From Iris pallida (Eukaryota; Streptophyta; Magnoliopsida; Asparagales; Iridaceae), in contig JANAVB010016199.1 in assembly GCA_029216955.1 (NCBI GenBank), positions 14,004,410 through 14,068,409 on the forward strand: a stretch of DNA of 64,000 nucleotides, in the 5' to 3' direction. The translations under genes and the position numbers were made by a program. This document shows, in pieces, positions 11,988 to 23,039 of the stretch (its first letter is position 1; each line of letters opens with the position of its first letter). Below the pieces are notes generated by a model that worked only from the letters and a program-made list of their open reading frames with translations, made no database searches and was not told where the DNA came from.

Positions 11988-13199
11988 GTGCTTATATCGT
12001 TGATCTGTCCTGGTCCTTTTCTTATTGTTTCCTGTGTCGTCTTCTTTAGCGGCACTGTACCTGGTCCTACCGATCGACGAGGTGGAGCACATCTAGTGGA
12101 TCAGCAGCAACCTGGAGATCAAGCCCAGCATTCCGAGGTAGCCTCCAGAGTTGTGCCTACTGGAGGAGAGTCACCAGTTCGGCCCGTCCAGCCCACAGAG
12201 CCAGATGATGGTACCTTAGTAGGCCTCATCAGAACCTTGATAGCTTCCCAGGATCGTCGAAGCGACGCCCTATACCAGATAGTTCAAGATGCTTTGACCC
12301 GAGGCGGACATCCAGGGAACCAGGCGGCCAACAGTTTCAAGCGCTTGAACCCTCCTTTCTTCGACGGCAGCGAGGATGCGATTGCCGCGGATGCATGGCT
12401 TCAGGATACCGAGGTAATTCTGGAAGCAGCTAGGACACCCAAGAATAAGAAGGTGGCGGTGGTACGCCTGCAGTTGTTGGACTTGGCTCGCAGTTGGTGG
12501 GCAGTGTAGGCCATGGGATTAGTGGCACCCATTGCTTGGGCAGTATTTAGGGAGAGATTCCAGACTAAGTACTTTGATGCTGTGGCTCGGTACGACCTGC
12601 AGACCAGATTTACCAACTTGAAGCAAGGAGGCAGAACAGTCGACAGTTATGCATCGGAGTTTTCTAGACTCAGTAGGTTTGCCCTCACCTTGGTGGCAAC
12701 CGAGCTCGATAGAGCCCAGCGGTTCCAGCAGGGACTGCATTTGGAGATCTTGTTAGCGGTTGAGCAGTTCGAGCACCAGACGTTCGATGCGGTCTTGAGA
12801 GCAGCTAGGAGGCATGAGTATACCTCCCAGAGGATCGTGGATAGGACCGGAGGTAGGAAGCGGTCCCATAGTCAGATGCATCAATCGTCAGCTCCAGTCC
12901 CGGCAGCTAGGGGATTGACCATTGGAACTCCGAGGCGGGCGGCCTCAGTAACATCGGTTCAGCATTCGACCCCGACGTACCCACAGCAGCAGAAGTAGAA
13001 GCAGACTTCCGCGATGGGATGTTCTCATTGCGGGAAGCCAGGACATATGGTGGCAGATTGTCGCAGGGCGCAGGGATTGTGTCTGGCTTGTGAAGCAGCA
13101 GATCATAGGGTAGGGGCTTGCCCGAATAGGGGTGGTTCATCAGCATCCAACCCTTCTAGCTCTTCGGTGAGAGGACCGGCCCCAGTACCAGTTCAGTAG
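11988..13199 (+). pseudogene. gypsy-1 gag
   Basis: This is the Gag part of the single gag-pol frame. The retrotransposon-gag core is visible as FFDGSEDAIAADAWLQDTE (about 12357-12413), then FRERFQTKYFD and LKQGGRTVDSYASEFSRLS. Nucleocapsid knuckles are CSHCGKPGHMVADC (13020-13061, intact CX2CX4HX4C) and CLACEAADHRVGAC (13080-13121). Three in-frame TAG stops at 12507, 12996 and 13197 interrupt it; the last two sit in CAG-rich runs and are explained by CAG-to-TAG. No frameshift is seen. The true start is uncertain, because 11988 is only the first ATG in the open stretch. Confidence 0.88.
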
Positions 13200-13223
13200 C
13201 AGCAGTATCAGTCTTCGAGGCCC

Positions 13224-15260
13224 TTGCCGCCTCAGTCTCAGGCATTCCAGCAACAGCACCCCCAGCAGTATGCACAAGCCCAAGCTCAGGCCCAGAATAG
13301 GCAGAGAGGTTGCCAACAGAGGGGACCAGCAGCCAGAGGACAAGGTCAGGCCATGATGATGGCTATGGAAGAAGAAGTTGCACCAGGTGAGGTAGTGGCA
13401 TGTACTATTCTCGTCAACTCCTTTCCAGCTTCGGTATTGTTTGATTCTGGTGCATCGCATTCATTTATGTCTGTACGATTTGCGACATGGATAGGATTGG
13501 AGCCTGAGTCATTATCAGTGAGGCTCAATATACTTACTGGTAATGGTCTTGTGGGAGTAGATCGAGTGTTTTCCTCGTGTCGGATCGTAGTTAGCGGTAG
13601 GGAGTTCTCCGCTAGATTTATAGAGTTTTCTATGGCGGACTATGATGTAGTCCTAGGCATGGATTGGTTGAGGAACCAGTATGCTAGGATAGACTGCCAT
13701 ATTGGCAGAGTTGTCTTTAGTATCCCCGGCGAGCCAGAGTTTTCGTTTTCCAGAGGCGCAGTGGAGCCATCTTTTCCAGCATTGCGGATGGCAGTAGCAG
13801 CAGTGCAGTTACCCCGGATAGTTGAAGAGTTTCCAGATGTCTTTCCAGAGGAGCTTCCAGGGATGCCGCCAGAGCGGGAGATTGAGTTCACTATAGACTT
13901 GATTCCCGGGACAGCACCAGTATCAGAGCGAGTCTACAGGATGGCACCTTCAGAGTTGGAAATTTTATACAAGATGATTGAAGAACTGAGGACCAAGGGA
14001 TTCATCCGTGCTAGTGGATCGCCTTGGGAAGCCCCGATGCTTCTTGTGAAAAAGAAGGATGGTACGTCCAGGCTATGTGTTGATTATCGTACCTTGAATT
14101 CGGTGACAATCAAGAACAGATACCCTCTTCCAAGGATAGATGACTTGTTTGATCAGCTCAGAGGGGCTTCAGTGTTCTCGAAGATCGACTTGCGGTCGGG
14201 ATACCACCAGATCAGAGTCAGAGAGCAGGACATCCCGAAGACAGCATTCAGATCGAGGTATGGACATTGGGAGTTCCTTGTTATGCCCTTTGGAGCGACC
14301 AATGCGCCGGCAGTATTCATGGACCTCATGAATCGCATTTTCATGCCTTACTTGGACCAGTTTGTGATCGTGTTCCTAGATGACATCCTGGTCTACAGCA
14401 AGAGTGAAGCAGAGCATGAGCAGCATCTCAGAGTCGTCCTTCAGACGCTTAGGGAGCACCAGTTGTACGCCAAGTTCAGTAAATGCGAGTTCTGGCTCGA
14501 TCGTATTTCATACTTGGGTCACATCATTACCCGAGGAGAAGTGGAAGTGGATCCCCAGAAGATTGTGGCTATCGAGTCATGGCCGGTACCCAGCTCAGTG
14601 GCAGAGGTTCGTAGCTTCCTTGGATTGGCCGGCTACTACCGGCGGTTCGTTTCAGATTTCGCAAGGATTTCAGTGCCGATGACCCAGTTGACCCGCAAGG
14701 ATGTGCCGTTTGTTTGGACAGCAGAGTGTCAGGAATCATTTGAGAAGTTGAAGCGAGGTTTGATAACGGCTTCCATTCTCACCCTTCCAGATGGGATCGG
14801 AGGATTCACAGTTTATTGTGACGCTTCAGGCAGAGGATTGGGGTGTGTCTTGATGCAGCATGGGAAGGTAATATCTTATGCGTCATGCCAACTTCATGAT
14901 CATGAGAAGAATTACCCGACCCACGACTTATAATTGGCGGCGGTAGTGTTTGCTTTGAAGTTGTGGAGACACTACTTGTACGGAGATAGAGTGGAGATCT
15001 TTACTGATCATAAGAGCCTGAAGTATGTTTTCATCCAGAAGGACCTTAATATGCGGCAGAGAAGATGGCTCGAGCTATTAGTGGATTATGATGTAGATTT
15101 GCAGTATCATCCTGGGAAGGCCAACGTTGTAGCAGATGCATTGAGCAGGAGAGCCGGAGTTTATTTCCTGACGGCACAACCAGAATTATTGGCAGATCTT
15201 CAGAAGGTGGGAATTGAGGTAGTTCTTCCAACCAGTGTTGCATTGATGGCCAGTCTATAG
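13224..15260 (+). pseudogene. gypsy-1 protease, reverse transcriptase and RNase H
   Basis: The protease has [11 protein letters not shown] with its aspartate at 13443. Reverse transcriptase motifs run in order: [19 protein letters not shown] (about 14043), [13 protein letters not shown] (about 14181), [17 protein letters not shown] (about 14283) and [10 protein letters not shown] with the catalytic pair at 14379-14384. RNase H follows with [18 protein letters not shown] (about 14805), [11 protein letters not shown] and [12 protein letters not shown] at 14931-14933 replaces the glutamate of the usual THDLELAAVV and a TAG ends the piece at 15258-15260. All catalytic residues that can be read remain intact, so loss of function rests on the stops. 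Confidence 0.94.
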
Positions 15261-15290
15261 GTTCAGTCCAGCATAGTTGAGAGGATCCGG

Positions 15291-16700
15291 ATGGCGCAGT
15301 CAGCAGATTCCAAGCTTCAGCGACTAAGAGCAGAGTGTGAAGCGGGAAGAAGGCCAGAGTTATATATCCATGAAGACGGTACACTTCGGCACGGCACTCG
15401 TCTTTGTGTACCTAGTGGAGATATCAGACAGGAAGTCATGGCAGAAGCCCACAGTTCACAGTATTCTATTCATCCGGGTGGTACGAAGATGTACCGTGAT
15501 ATTCGTCAGCATTTTTGGTGGAATGGCATGAAGAGGGAGATAGCCCGGTTTGTCTCTTGGTGTTTGGTTTGCCAACAGGTTAAAGCTGAACATCAGAGGC
15601 CTGCTGGACTTCTTCAGCCCTTACCGATCCCAGAATGGAAATGGAAACATATAACCATGGATTTCGTGACCGGATTGCCCAGATCTCCGGCCGACAGAGA
15701 TACCATTTGGGTGATTGTGGACAGGCTTACCAAGGTGGCACACTTTCTCCCGTTCAGAGTTGGACAGTCGACGGGGCAGCTAGCAGAGATGTATCTCAGG
15801 CAGATCGTCAGGCTTCACGGTGTGCCAGTCAACATCACCTCAGACAGGGATTCAAGGTTTACATCACACTTTTGGCACAGCTTGCAGAAGAGTTTGGGGG
15901 CTCGTCTTCAGTTCAGCTCAGCTTATCACCCACAGACGGATGGTCAATCAGAGCGCACAATCCAGACTCTTGAAGATATGTTGAGATCTTGCACCCTTGA
16001 CTTCAGTGGTTCATGGAAGAATCATCTGCACCTGGTGGAATTCTCGTACAACAACAGTTATCAGGCCAGTATCCAGATGGCACCCTTCGAGGCTCTCTAT
16101 GGCAGGAAGTGCAGATCCCTGCTAGCATAGGACGATGTAGGAGAGAGGCAGATGCTCGGACCCGAGTTGATTTCCCAGACGGTTGAAGTGGTCAGGAAGG
16201 TCAGAGATCACCTCCGAGTTGCCCAGGACTGCCAGCGCCATTGTGCCGATGCTCATCGGCGTCCCTTAGAATTTGCTGTCAGCGACCATGTATTCCTTAG
16301 GATCTCGCCTAACCGCGGCGTCATTCGCTTCGGCGTGCGGAGAAAGCTTAGTCCTAGGTATATAGGGCCGTTCGATATTCTAGAGCGAGTAGGAGATGTA
16401 TCTTATCGTCTCGCTCTTCCGCTGTCGCTAAGTGAGGTACATGATGTATTCCATGTGTCCCAATTACGACGGTATATTTCGGACCCGAGCCACATCCTAG
16501 ACCATTCGGAATTGGTTGTTGGTACCAACCTTTCGTATGAGGAGAGGCCCGTATCTATTTTGGACCGGAGGGAAAAGATACTCAAGAACAAGACTATTAA
16601 ATTAGTCCGTGTTGCTTGGGGTCATCACTCTCTGGGTGAGTCAACGTGGGAGCGTGAGGACGACATCCGATCGCGATATCCCTACCTGTTTGACTCGTGA
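15291..16700 (+). pseudogene. gypsy-1 integrase with chromodomain-like tail
   Basis: The zinc-binding part reads HPGGTKMYRDIRQHFWWNGM and CLVCQQVKAEHQ (HHCC type, about 15471-15596). The DDE core has MDFVTGLP (about 15657), SDRDSRFTSHFW (about 15840) and DGQSERTIQTLEDM (about 15939). A stop at 16128-16130 replaces the tryptophan usual at this place. The GPF/Y-like module GPFDILERVG is at about 16365, and the C-terminus RVAWGHHSLGESTWERED (about 16608) followed by YPYLF is a chromodomain of the Del/Tekay type. It ends at TGA 16698-16700. Such tails are known to direct integration toward heterochromatin. Confidence 0.94.
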
Positions 16701-16837
16701 GGTATAATATCTTTTTATGCCTTACATTTTCCCTTTCTTGCTTGCATTGTATGATTGTATGATTAGACTGCTTAGTGTAGCTTGCTTGTGCTTAATGTAG
16801 CTGTCGTGACAATCTCTAGCTCCTTGATTAAATTCCG

Positions 16838-16867
16838 AGGACGGAATTCTTTTAAGGTGGGTAGAGT
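16838..16867 (+). other. gypsy-1 polypurine tract region
   Basis: Purine-rich AAGGTGGGTAGAG directly precedes the 3' LTR, preceded by GAGGACGGAATTCTTTT. The same layout with GAGGACAAAATTTTTATAA occurs before the 3' LTRs of gypsy-2 and LARD-1. Confidence 0.85.
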
Positions 16868-19842
16868 TGTCACCCTCATTTCTCATATTTTCCGTATTTC
16901 GTATTTATACTCGTATCTGAATTTTGGCATGTATTTTTATTTTTCTCAACTTGTAGAATTTTGGTATTTCTCGTATTTTGGTTTTGGCATGGCTCGGTTT
17001 TATTGGGGATGGTTTGGTTTGGTTCGGTTTTATGTGAGTTGGATCACCTTAACCTATGCTACCCCTCATCCCCACCGTAACTCCCCCTCTTTATATCCCC
17101 ACCAACCACTCTCTCTCTTCATTACCACCACCATTTATTTTCTTCTTCTTCTTCTTCTTCTTCTTCTTCCTCCACACAACTCCCCAACCCCTAGGCAAGT
17201 GCATCTTGCCACTACATGAGGACCCTCTTTTCTTTGTCCATTTGCTAGTTTAGGACATGGAGATCAACATTAGTTCTTGGGTTTTTATGATTTGGAGTCT
17301 CTGTTGATGTAGATCTAAGTTATTTCTATTTTTGGATTTTGCATGGTTTGAGCTATTTATGTTGGTTTTCTATGAGTTTTGATGTTTCCATGAGGAAGAG
17401 CTTTCAGTTTCACCCAAGTTGGAACTTTGGAAATCCGGATTTGGAGTTCGGATGGCCGAGTTATAAACTTGTGAAGCTTTGGGTTCTTCCTTGGTGTTCT
17501 TGCTGTTTGGAGAAGACAGTGAGCAGTGTGCAGAGCTGTTTAGCTTACGCACACTGAGCTACGTGCGCTCTTTAGCGCCGCGTACGCTGGCTTGAGTACG
17601 CTTCCTATTGGAAGCGTGTCTCCTTGAGCGTGCGTGACTTTCACTCACTGCTCCCTGTAGCGTGTGTGACTTTCACGAATGCTGCCTCCCTTGAGCGTGC
17701 GTGACTTTCACACACTGCTCCATGTATAGTGCGTGACTTTCACGAATGCTGCCTCCCTTAAGCGTGCGTGACTTTCACACACTGCTCCCTGTAGCGTGCG
17801 TGACTTTCACGTATGCTGCCTCCCTTGAGCGTGCGTGACTTCACACACTGCTCCCTGTAGCGTGCGTGACTTTCACGTATGCTGCCTTCCTTTAGCGTAC
17901 GTGACTTTCACACACTGCTCCCTGTAGCGTGCGTGACTTTCACGAATGCTGCCTCCCTTGAGCGTGCGTGACTTTCACACACTGCTCCCTGTAGCGTGCG
18001 TGACTTTCACGTATGCTGCCTCCCTTGAGCGTGCGTGACTTTCACACACTGCTTCTCTGTAGCGTACGTGACTTTTCACATACGCTGCCCCTTGAGCGTG
18101 CGTGACTTTTCACGTACACTGCTCACTTGAGGGTGCCTTGGTACGTAGACTTGAGTGAGCCTTGCGTGCGTGCTTTTGCACGTATGCTGCCCCTTGACCC
18201 CTTGCTTAGTCCACTGATTCTTGGAGTTTTGGTTTTATTTCTTTAAGCTTGGCTCTTCTATAACCCCGTATTTTGATATTTTATTAGATATTTTACGCCC
18301 ATTTTATATCCTTACGCCTTTTGTCATGAACTTAATTTTGCTTAATATGTTTGGAATGACTATTGTACATGGCTTGGTATGGCAAGAAACTAGCATAACA
18401 CGACAGTAACCCGTAGTGGTACACTCCTGACATGACCAACCTGACTTGATAGTGGCCCCTCGTGGCGCACTCTTGACAAGTACCCAGGCATGATTTATCT
18501 TGATAACCTAACTTGACCTGTCTTGACACCGTGGGTGGTTCTTTCTTGCTTGCTTGTTAATCCACTTGTCCAGTCTTGCATCATGTCTAGGATGGAACTC
18601 CTGAGTACCACGGTCAGGAGTACCTACTAAAATGGATTAAGGTTAATAACTAGAATAACTCAGTAGTCATGAAGAGATGACACAGCTACAGGCAATCCCG
18701 TTACCTGGGCGCTCTTGGGATCTGTAGCCTGCCGTCGAGTAGGGCACATTTCCAGCGCACCGTCGAGTGTTGCACCCTCTAAGTCACCTAAGGGTATATT
18801 TGTCTTCTGGGCGATGTACCCACCTGAATTTAACCCCTAACTTTCGACCTGGGTAACCTGGACGGTCTGCAGGGCTTGTGGCTGTGGAACAATCTCACTG
18901 TATCTTGTTAGTAATTAGGCCTGTGACAACCCTAGTTAGTTAAAGTAGTAAGCCGTAGGATCTGCTTGGCCGTGATTGATTGAATGAGGTATAACCAGTT
19001 TAGCCATGTCTTGATCCAGTACAAGATTGCTCCCTGTCTTGATTTCTTACATTATTATCTTGTCGATAAATGGTGGGAAACCAAGCTCTGTTCAGATGAA
19101 GGGTTACAACCCCGGTCCTTGTTTGGTTTACGGGTTGTAACCTGGCTATCGGAATAGTTTCATGGTTATCTCGTCGTATATCATCCTGACATGTTTTCGT
19201 AATTTTAGTTTTAATATTAGATTTTCTGTGCTGATTGCTGGCTTTTGTTCTTATTTCGTGGCCCCCTTGTGGCACTTGCTCTTTCTGGGGTTGACCCAGC
19301 TGGTTTTGTGTGGCCAGATTTCGGAGCATCTCCCGAGGATCTACCAAGCTTCCAGCCCAATGGTGAACACTAGACGAAATCCGGACCAAGAGTGGGTTTT
19401 CTATTTTGTTTCGCTCACTCTATTGTAAAAAAATTATTCTTTTGAGGCGTTTAGCCGACGAGCACCTGTTAGCTCGGAGCACTTTTACTTGCTGTATGCC
19501 TACGGGCTGTAGACATGATTGACAAATCCTAGGGTTGATCATGTATGACTAAACTCTTGCTAGTCCTAACATTTTGTAACGACTAGCTTTATGATCAGCT
19601 GAATATGTAATATTTGGGACGCCTTATTATTGTATATTTAATGATCATACATCTTGCGACTTTACTTACTTGTGGTGATTGAGACACTAGGCTTGTTCAT
19701 GACCATAAGAGACTGTTGGCTTGTAGAAAACCCTCACATATCTAGACAGCCGTGACCGTATATCGAGGTGGTTTCCATTTCAATATACGTAGCTGGCTAT
19801 GTCTGCCCCCGCTCTCCAGTATTCTGGTTCTGGGGCGTGACA
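16868..19842 (+). repeat. gypsy-1 3' LTR
   Basis: This is the partner of 8965-11854, TG...CA, 85 bp longer. A TTC microsatellite (about 17141-17168) is expanded relative to the 5' copy. The GTGCGTGACTTTCAC minisatellite spans about 17625-18130. Confidence 0.93.
17625..18130 (+). repeat. GTGCGTGACTTTCAC minisatellite in gypsy-1 3' LTR
   Basis: The array has the same 30-35-base unit and two-version alternation as the 5' LTR, with a different number of units, so the arrays have changed independently since insertion. Confidence 0.88.
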
Positions 19843-20140
19843 TCTACCGAGGACGAGAAGGAAGATATGGAGCGAGTTACATATGTTTTAGCTGTGGGAA
19901 GCCTCATATATGCTATGGTGTGTACGAGGCCAAACATCACTCACACAGTTAGCACAGTTAGCAGGTATCTTTCCAATCATGGAAGGATATATTGGAGTAC
20001 GGTCAAGTGGATTCTACGGTACCTTCAGGACACTGTCGATTGGAGACTTTCCTTTGGTGGTGATGAGTCGAAGCTGGTCAGCTATACTGACTCTGATATG
20101 GCTGGAGATGTGGATACGAGGCGCTCGACTTCAGGCTATG
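19843..20140 (+). pseudogene. copia-1 reverse transcriptase end and RNase H start
   Basis: This is the continuation of copia-1 pol after gypsy-1. The translation includes VGSLIYAMVCTRPNITH, TVSRYLSNHGR and SYTDSDMAGDVDTRRSTSGY, which are the standard tail of copia reverse transcriptase and the first catalytic aspartate block of its RNase H. It is open through the whole fragment and is cut at CTATG (20136-20140), the target site of gypsy-2. It continues at 48055. Confidence 0.92.
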
Positions 20141-20203
20141 TGTAAACCCCTGTAAAATTTTGCTCCTAATAATTTTATATACATATATATATATTTTATA
20201 TAC

Positions 20204-20275
<72 letters not shown>

Positions 20276-20469
20276 CCAAAAATTCATAAACAATTCCATA
20301 AATATTTATCAACCATATAGTACAAGTTTTAAATATAATTTAAACATCTTCTTAATTACTAAATACCTTAGTATTGTTACAGGGAATTATTTATACAACA
20401 ATAAGTAAACTTGTACTATATGGTTGATAAATATTTGTGGAATTGTTTATGAATTTTATGATATAATAG

Positions 20470-20543
<74 letters not shown>

Positions 20544-23039
20544 AAAAATATTTAGGAAGGTATATATATGACTATACATGCATATACAAATATATTTGTA
20601 GAAGAAACACATAAATACTTTCCTTATTATTTATTATTTCTTTTACTACTACTATTATTATTATTATAATTACTTCTCTTCCTTCTTCCTTCCTTATTAG
20701 AATTAGTGAACAGTACTGGGCTATCCCGACCAAGCTCTCGAACGGAAGTTCAAGATCTCCACGAACTGGAAGTTCGTAAAAATCAAACAAAATCCTCAAG
20801 AACCTATCCAATCTAACTTAAAACCTGATTCTTCTGTGGATGAACTCAATCCTAATTCAAATTCCACTCGAATTTGAAGGGATTTCGAAATATCTCATTC
20901 GGGAATATCTAACCCAATAAACTGATACTATCGGGAAGAACTGAACCTTAACTTCACGAAAACCTAGCCACCTTCGACTTTTGAGCAACCCATAACCTTC
21001 CTCTCCATGCCGCGCACGTTCTTGGCCGCCTACATCGGCAGCACGCTCGTCGGAGAGCCACCAATGCCGCCCTAGGCCGACGCAAAACAGAGCATGCTCT
21101 GTTTAACCCGCATCCAGGTACACATGTTAATCGCAGAATTTTTTTATCTATTCTCGATCATTTTCGATTATGTAAACTCCCATAGAGAGCCTACATTATC
21201 CTCTCAAAAACCCAATAATTAGGTTTAAGTGAAGTCAAACAACATATCCGAGAAATCGACACAAAGACGGGGAAAAACTGTTCGAAAATAGAACATAAAA
21301 CCAATCCAATACCCTATATTGAAAGGCAGATAACTGCCAGCTTATAGGGGATTTTGGGAATCTACTTGAACAGATTAGTAGTCTAATAACCGACTTTAAG
21401 ATCCATAAATTAGTTGTATATATTCTATAATTATTTTCTGCTTAAAACAGTTTCAAACGTTGAGAAAAAACAGTTATCAAAACCCCCAATTTCAAAAAAT
21501 ATCACCGATACGGCGTGTGTCCCAACAACCGGGCGACGTGGTCGCGAACCAAAAGCATCAAAAGGTGTGTATCGACTTCGCGGACGTATGGGATTCGACG
21601 GAACTCAATTTCGTTGTGCGTTCGCGACGGAATCGAGGCGTATCCATCGATATACCCCTTATCGGCCCCTTTGCAACCTAGCCCCTTACTTCGTGTACGT
21701 TCTTCATCTTGAGATAAAACTTGTGCCAATAGGACTATATCACTTTTCTGGTCCTGTGTGCCAAGTTTGGTTCAATTTTGAGAAGGTCGACCGGAATGAC
21801 CTTTTGGCGGGCTCGCGACCCGATCCAACGGACAAAATTGTGCACGGCCCACCAGAATCCAACTTTAGACATATGGTTGGGTTCATCTCTTCTAATCAAA
21901 CCCGTAGACATATAGTTTGATGATGTTAGAGACCGTAGATACTGGCACGCTTTTCAGTGCAAAATGGGTCCAACGGCGGACATCATTTTAATCCAAAATT
22001 TTGATTTTGCACCTGTGTCCAGAATTGAACTTTTGGGCAGGCATTCTTAGACATTTATTTTATACCAAACGCATTGGTGATGTCTGTTTCAGCATCTGGA
22101 GACTGTCGTGTGAGTTGGACTTTTGTGTGACACTTTGAGTGGTTGGTATTATCGGTTTCACCAGCAAAGGACCCCAGGCGAGTACATTTGTTGTTTGTTT
22201 TCGATATTGATTATTACTATATTTTATTTTTAGTCATTCTATATTTGATTCTTGTCACTTTTCATACCTTGTCGTAGTCTTACATGTAGTATCGGAAAGG
22301 GAAAGTACCAAAAGATGTGTGATCTGACCGTATACATTATGGACATCATAGACATTGTAGACATCGTAGACATTATAGATATCATAGATATTATTTATTT
22401 CCTACAAAGTAGACATCGTAGACATTGTTTATTTTATTGCAAAGTAGACATTGTAGACATTGTTTATTTTCTTGTAAAGTAGACATCGTAGACATTGCTT
22501 AGACATCGTATACATCGTGGTGTAACTGTCCCTAGACTGATCACATATCAAAAGGGTAATTCAAAAACACATAGATATTATTTCCTTTATTCTAATTTTC
22601 TCATGTATTTTCTTACCATTATTCTAATTATTTTAAATCATGTATTGTATGGTTAACCTTTGTTTTATAGTCGTTATCATATATTGGAATTGTATTCAAT
22701 GAATTGTACTCGTTCTATTCCTGATTGAAAACCAACATTTTTCAGGTTAGTCGCGACTACGCTTAGCATTGGGGAGACATGGGTATATGCGGAGGCCTAG
22801 TTAGATGGTTGAGCATTTAGTTAGTAGTCTTTTTTATTTCTTTGTGAGACCTTGTACTTTGTATCAAATATAAATATTTAAATATTGTAATCAATATAGT
22901 TTTCTGAATGAGCAAATAAAGTATTTATTATTTTTTGATATTGAGCATCATGGCCTTGACAATGTTCTACCGTCAATACTGCGACGTAGGATGGCTTGGA
23001 CACACACTCGTATCCCAAAAAGCGGGCACGGTCGTGACA
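20141..23039 (+). repeat. gypsy-2 5' LTR
   Basis: This is a 2,899-bp TG...CA repeat matching 39489-48054 once the inserts there are removed. It holds two TA tracts (about 20207-20275 and 20472-20540), a GC-rich block near 21000-21100, a segment related to one unit of the LARD-1 tandem repeat (about 21830-22000), and the GTAGACATC minisatellite. No coding potential was recognised. Confidence 0.92.
22339..22520 (+). repeat. GTAGACATC/T minisatellite
   Basis: The 9-base unit GTAGACATC or GTAGACATT, with TAGA variants, repeats in clusters separated by TTTATTTTCTTGCAAA-like spacers. The same array is in the 3' LTR at about 47383-47537. Confidence 0.85.

Larger units (their letters stand above)
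8965..19842 (+). mobile_element. gypsy-1: Del/Tekay-like chromovirus, full length, decayed
   Basis: This is a complete Ty3/gypsy element of 10,878 bp with LTRs of 2,890 and 2,975 bp, both TG...CA, flanked by a perfect 5-bp target duplication tctac (8960-8964 and 19843-19847). The pol order is protease, reverse transcriptase, RNase H, integrase, followed by a chromodomain-like tail, which defines chromoviruses; the long LTRs and the GAGGACG...TTTTAAGGTGGG tract before the 3' LTR fit the Del/Tekay lineage. The whole gag-pol stays in one reading frame from 11988 to 16700 and is broken only by six stop codons. It sits in copia-1 reverse transcriptase. Confidence 0.95.

Noticed and set aside
16782..17219. 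145-codon ORF and its partner at 8953-9332
   Set aside because: Both lie in the first 350 bases of the gypsy-1 LTRs, frames are not the same in both copies, and the content is low complexity from CT-rich DNA.
22339..22520. Possible CRISPR-like array of GTAGACATC units
   Set aside because: Units are 9 bases in direct tandem without spacers, in a plant LTR; it is a minisatellite.
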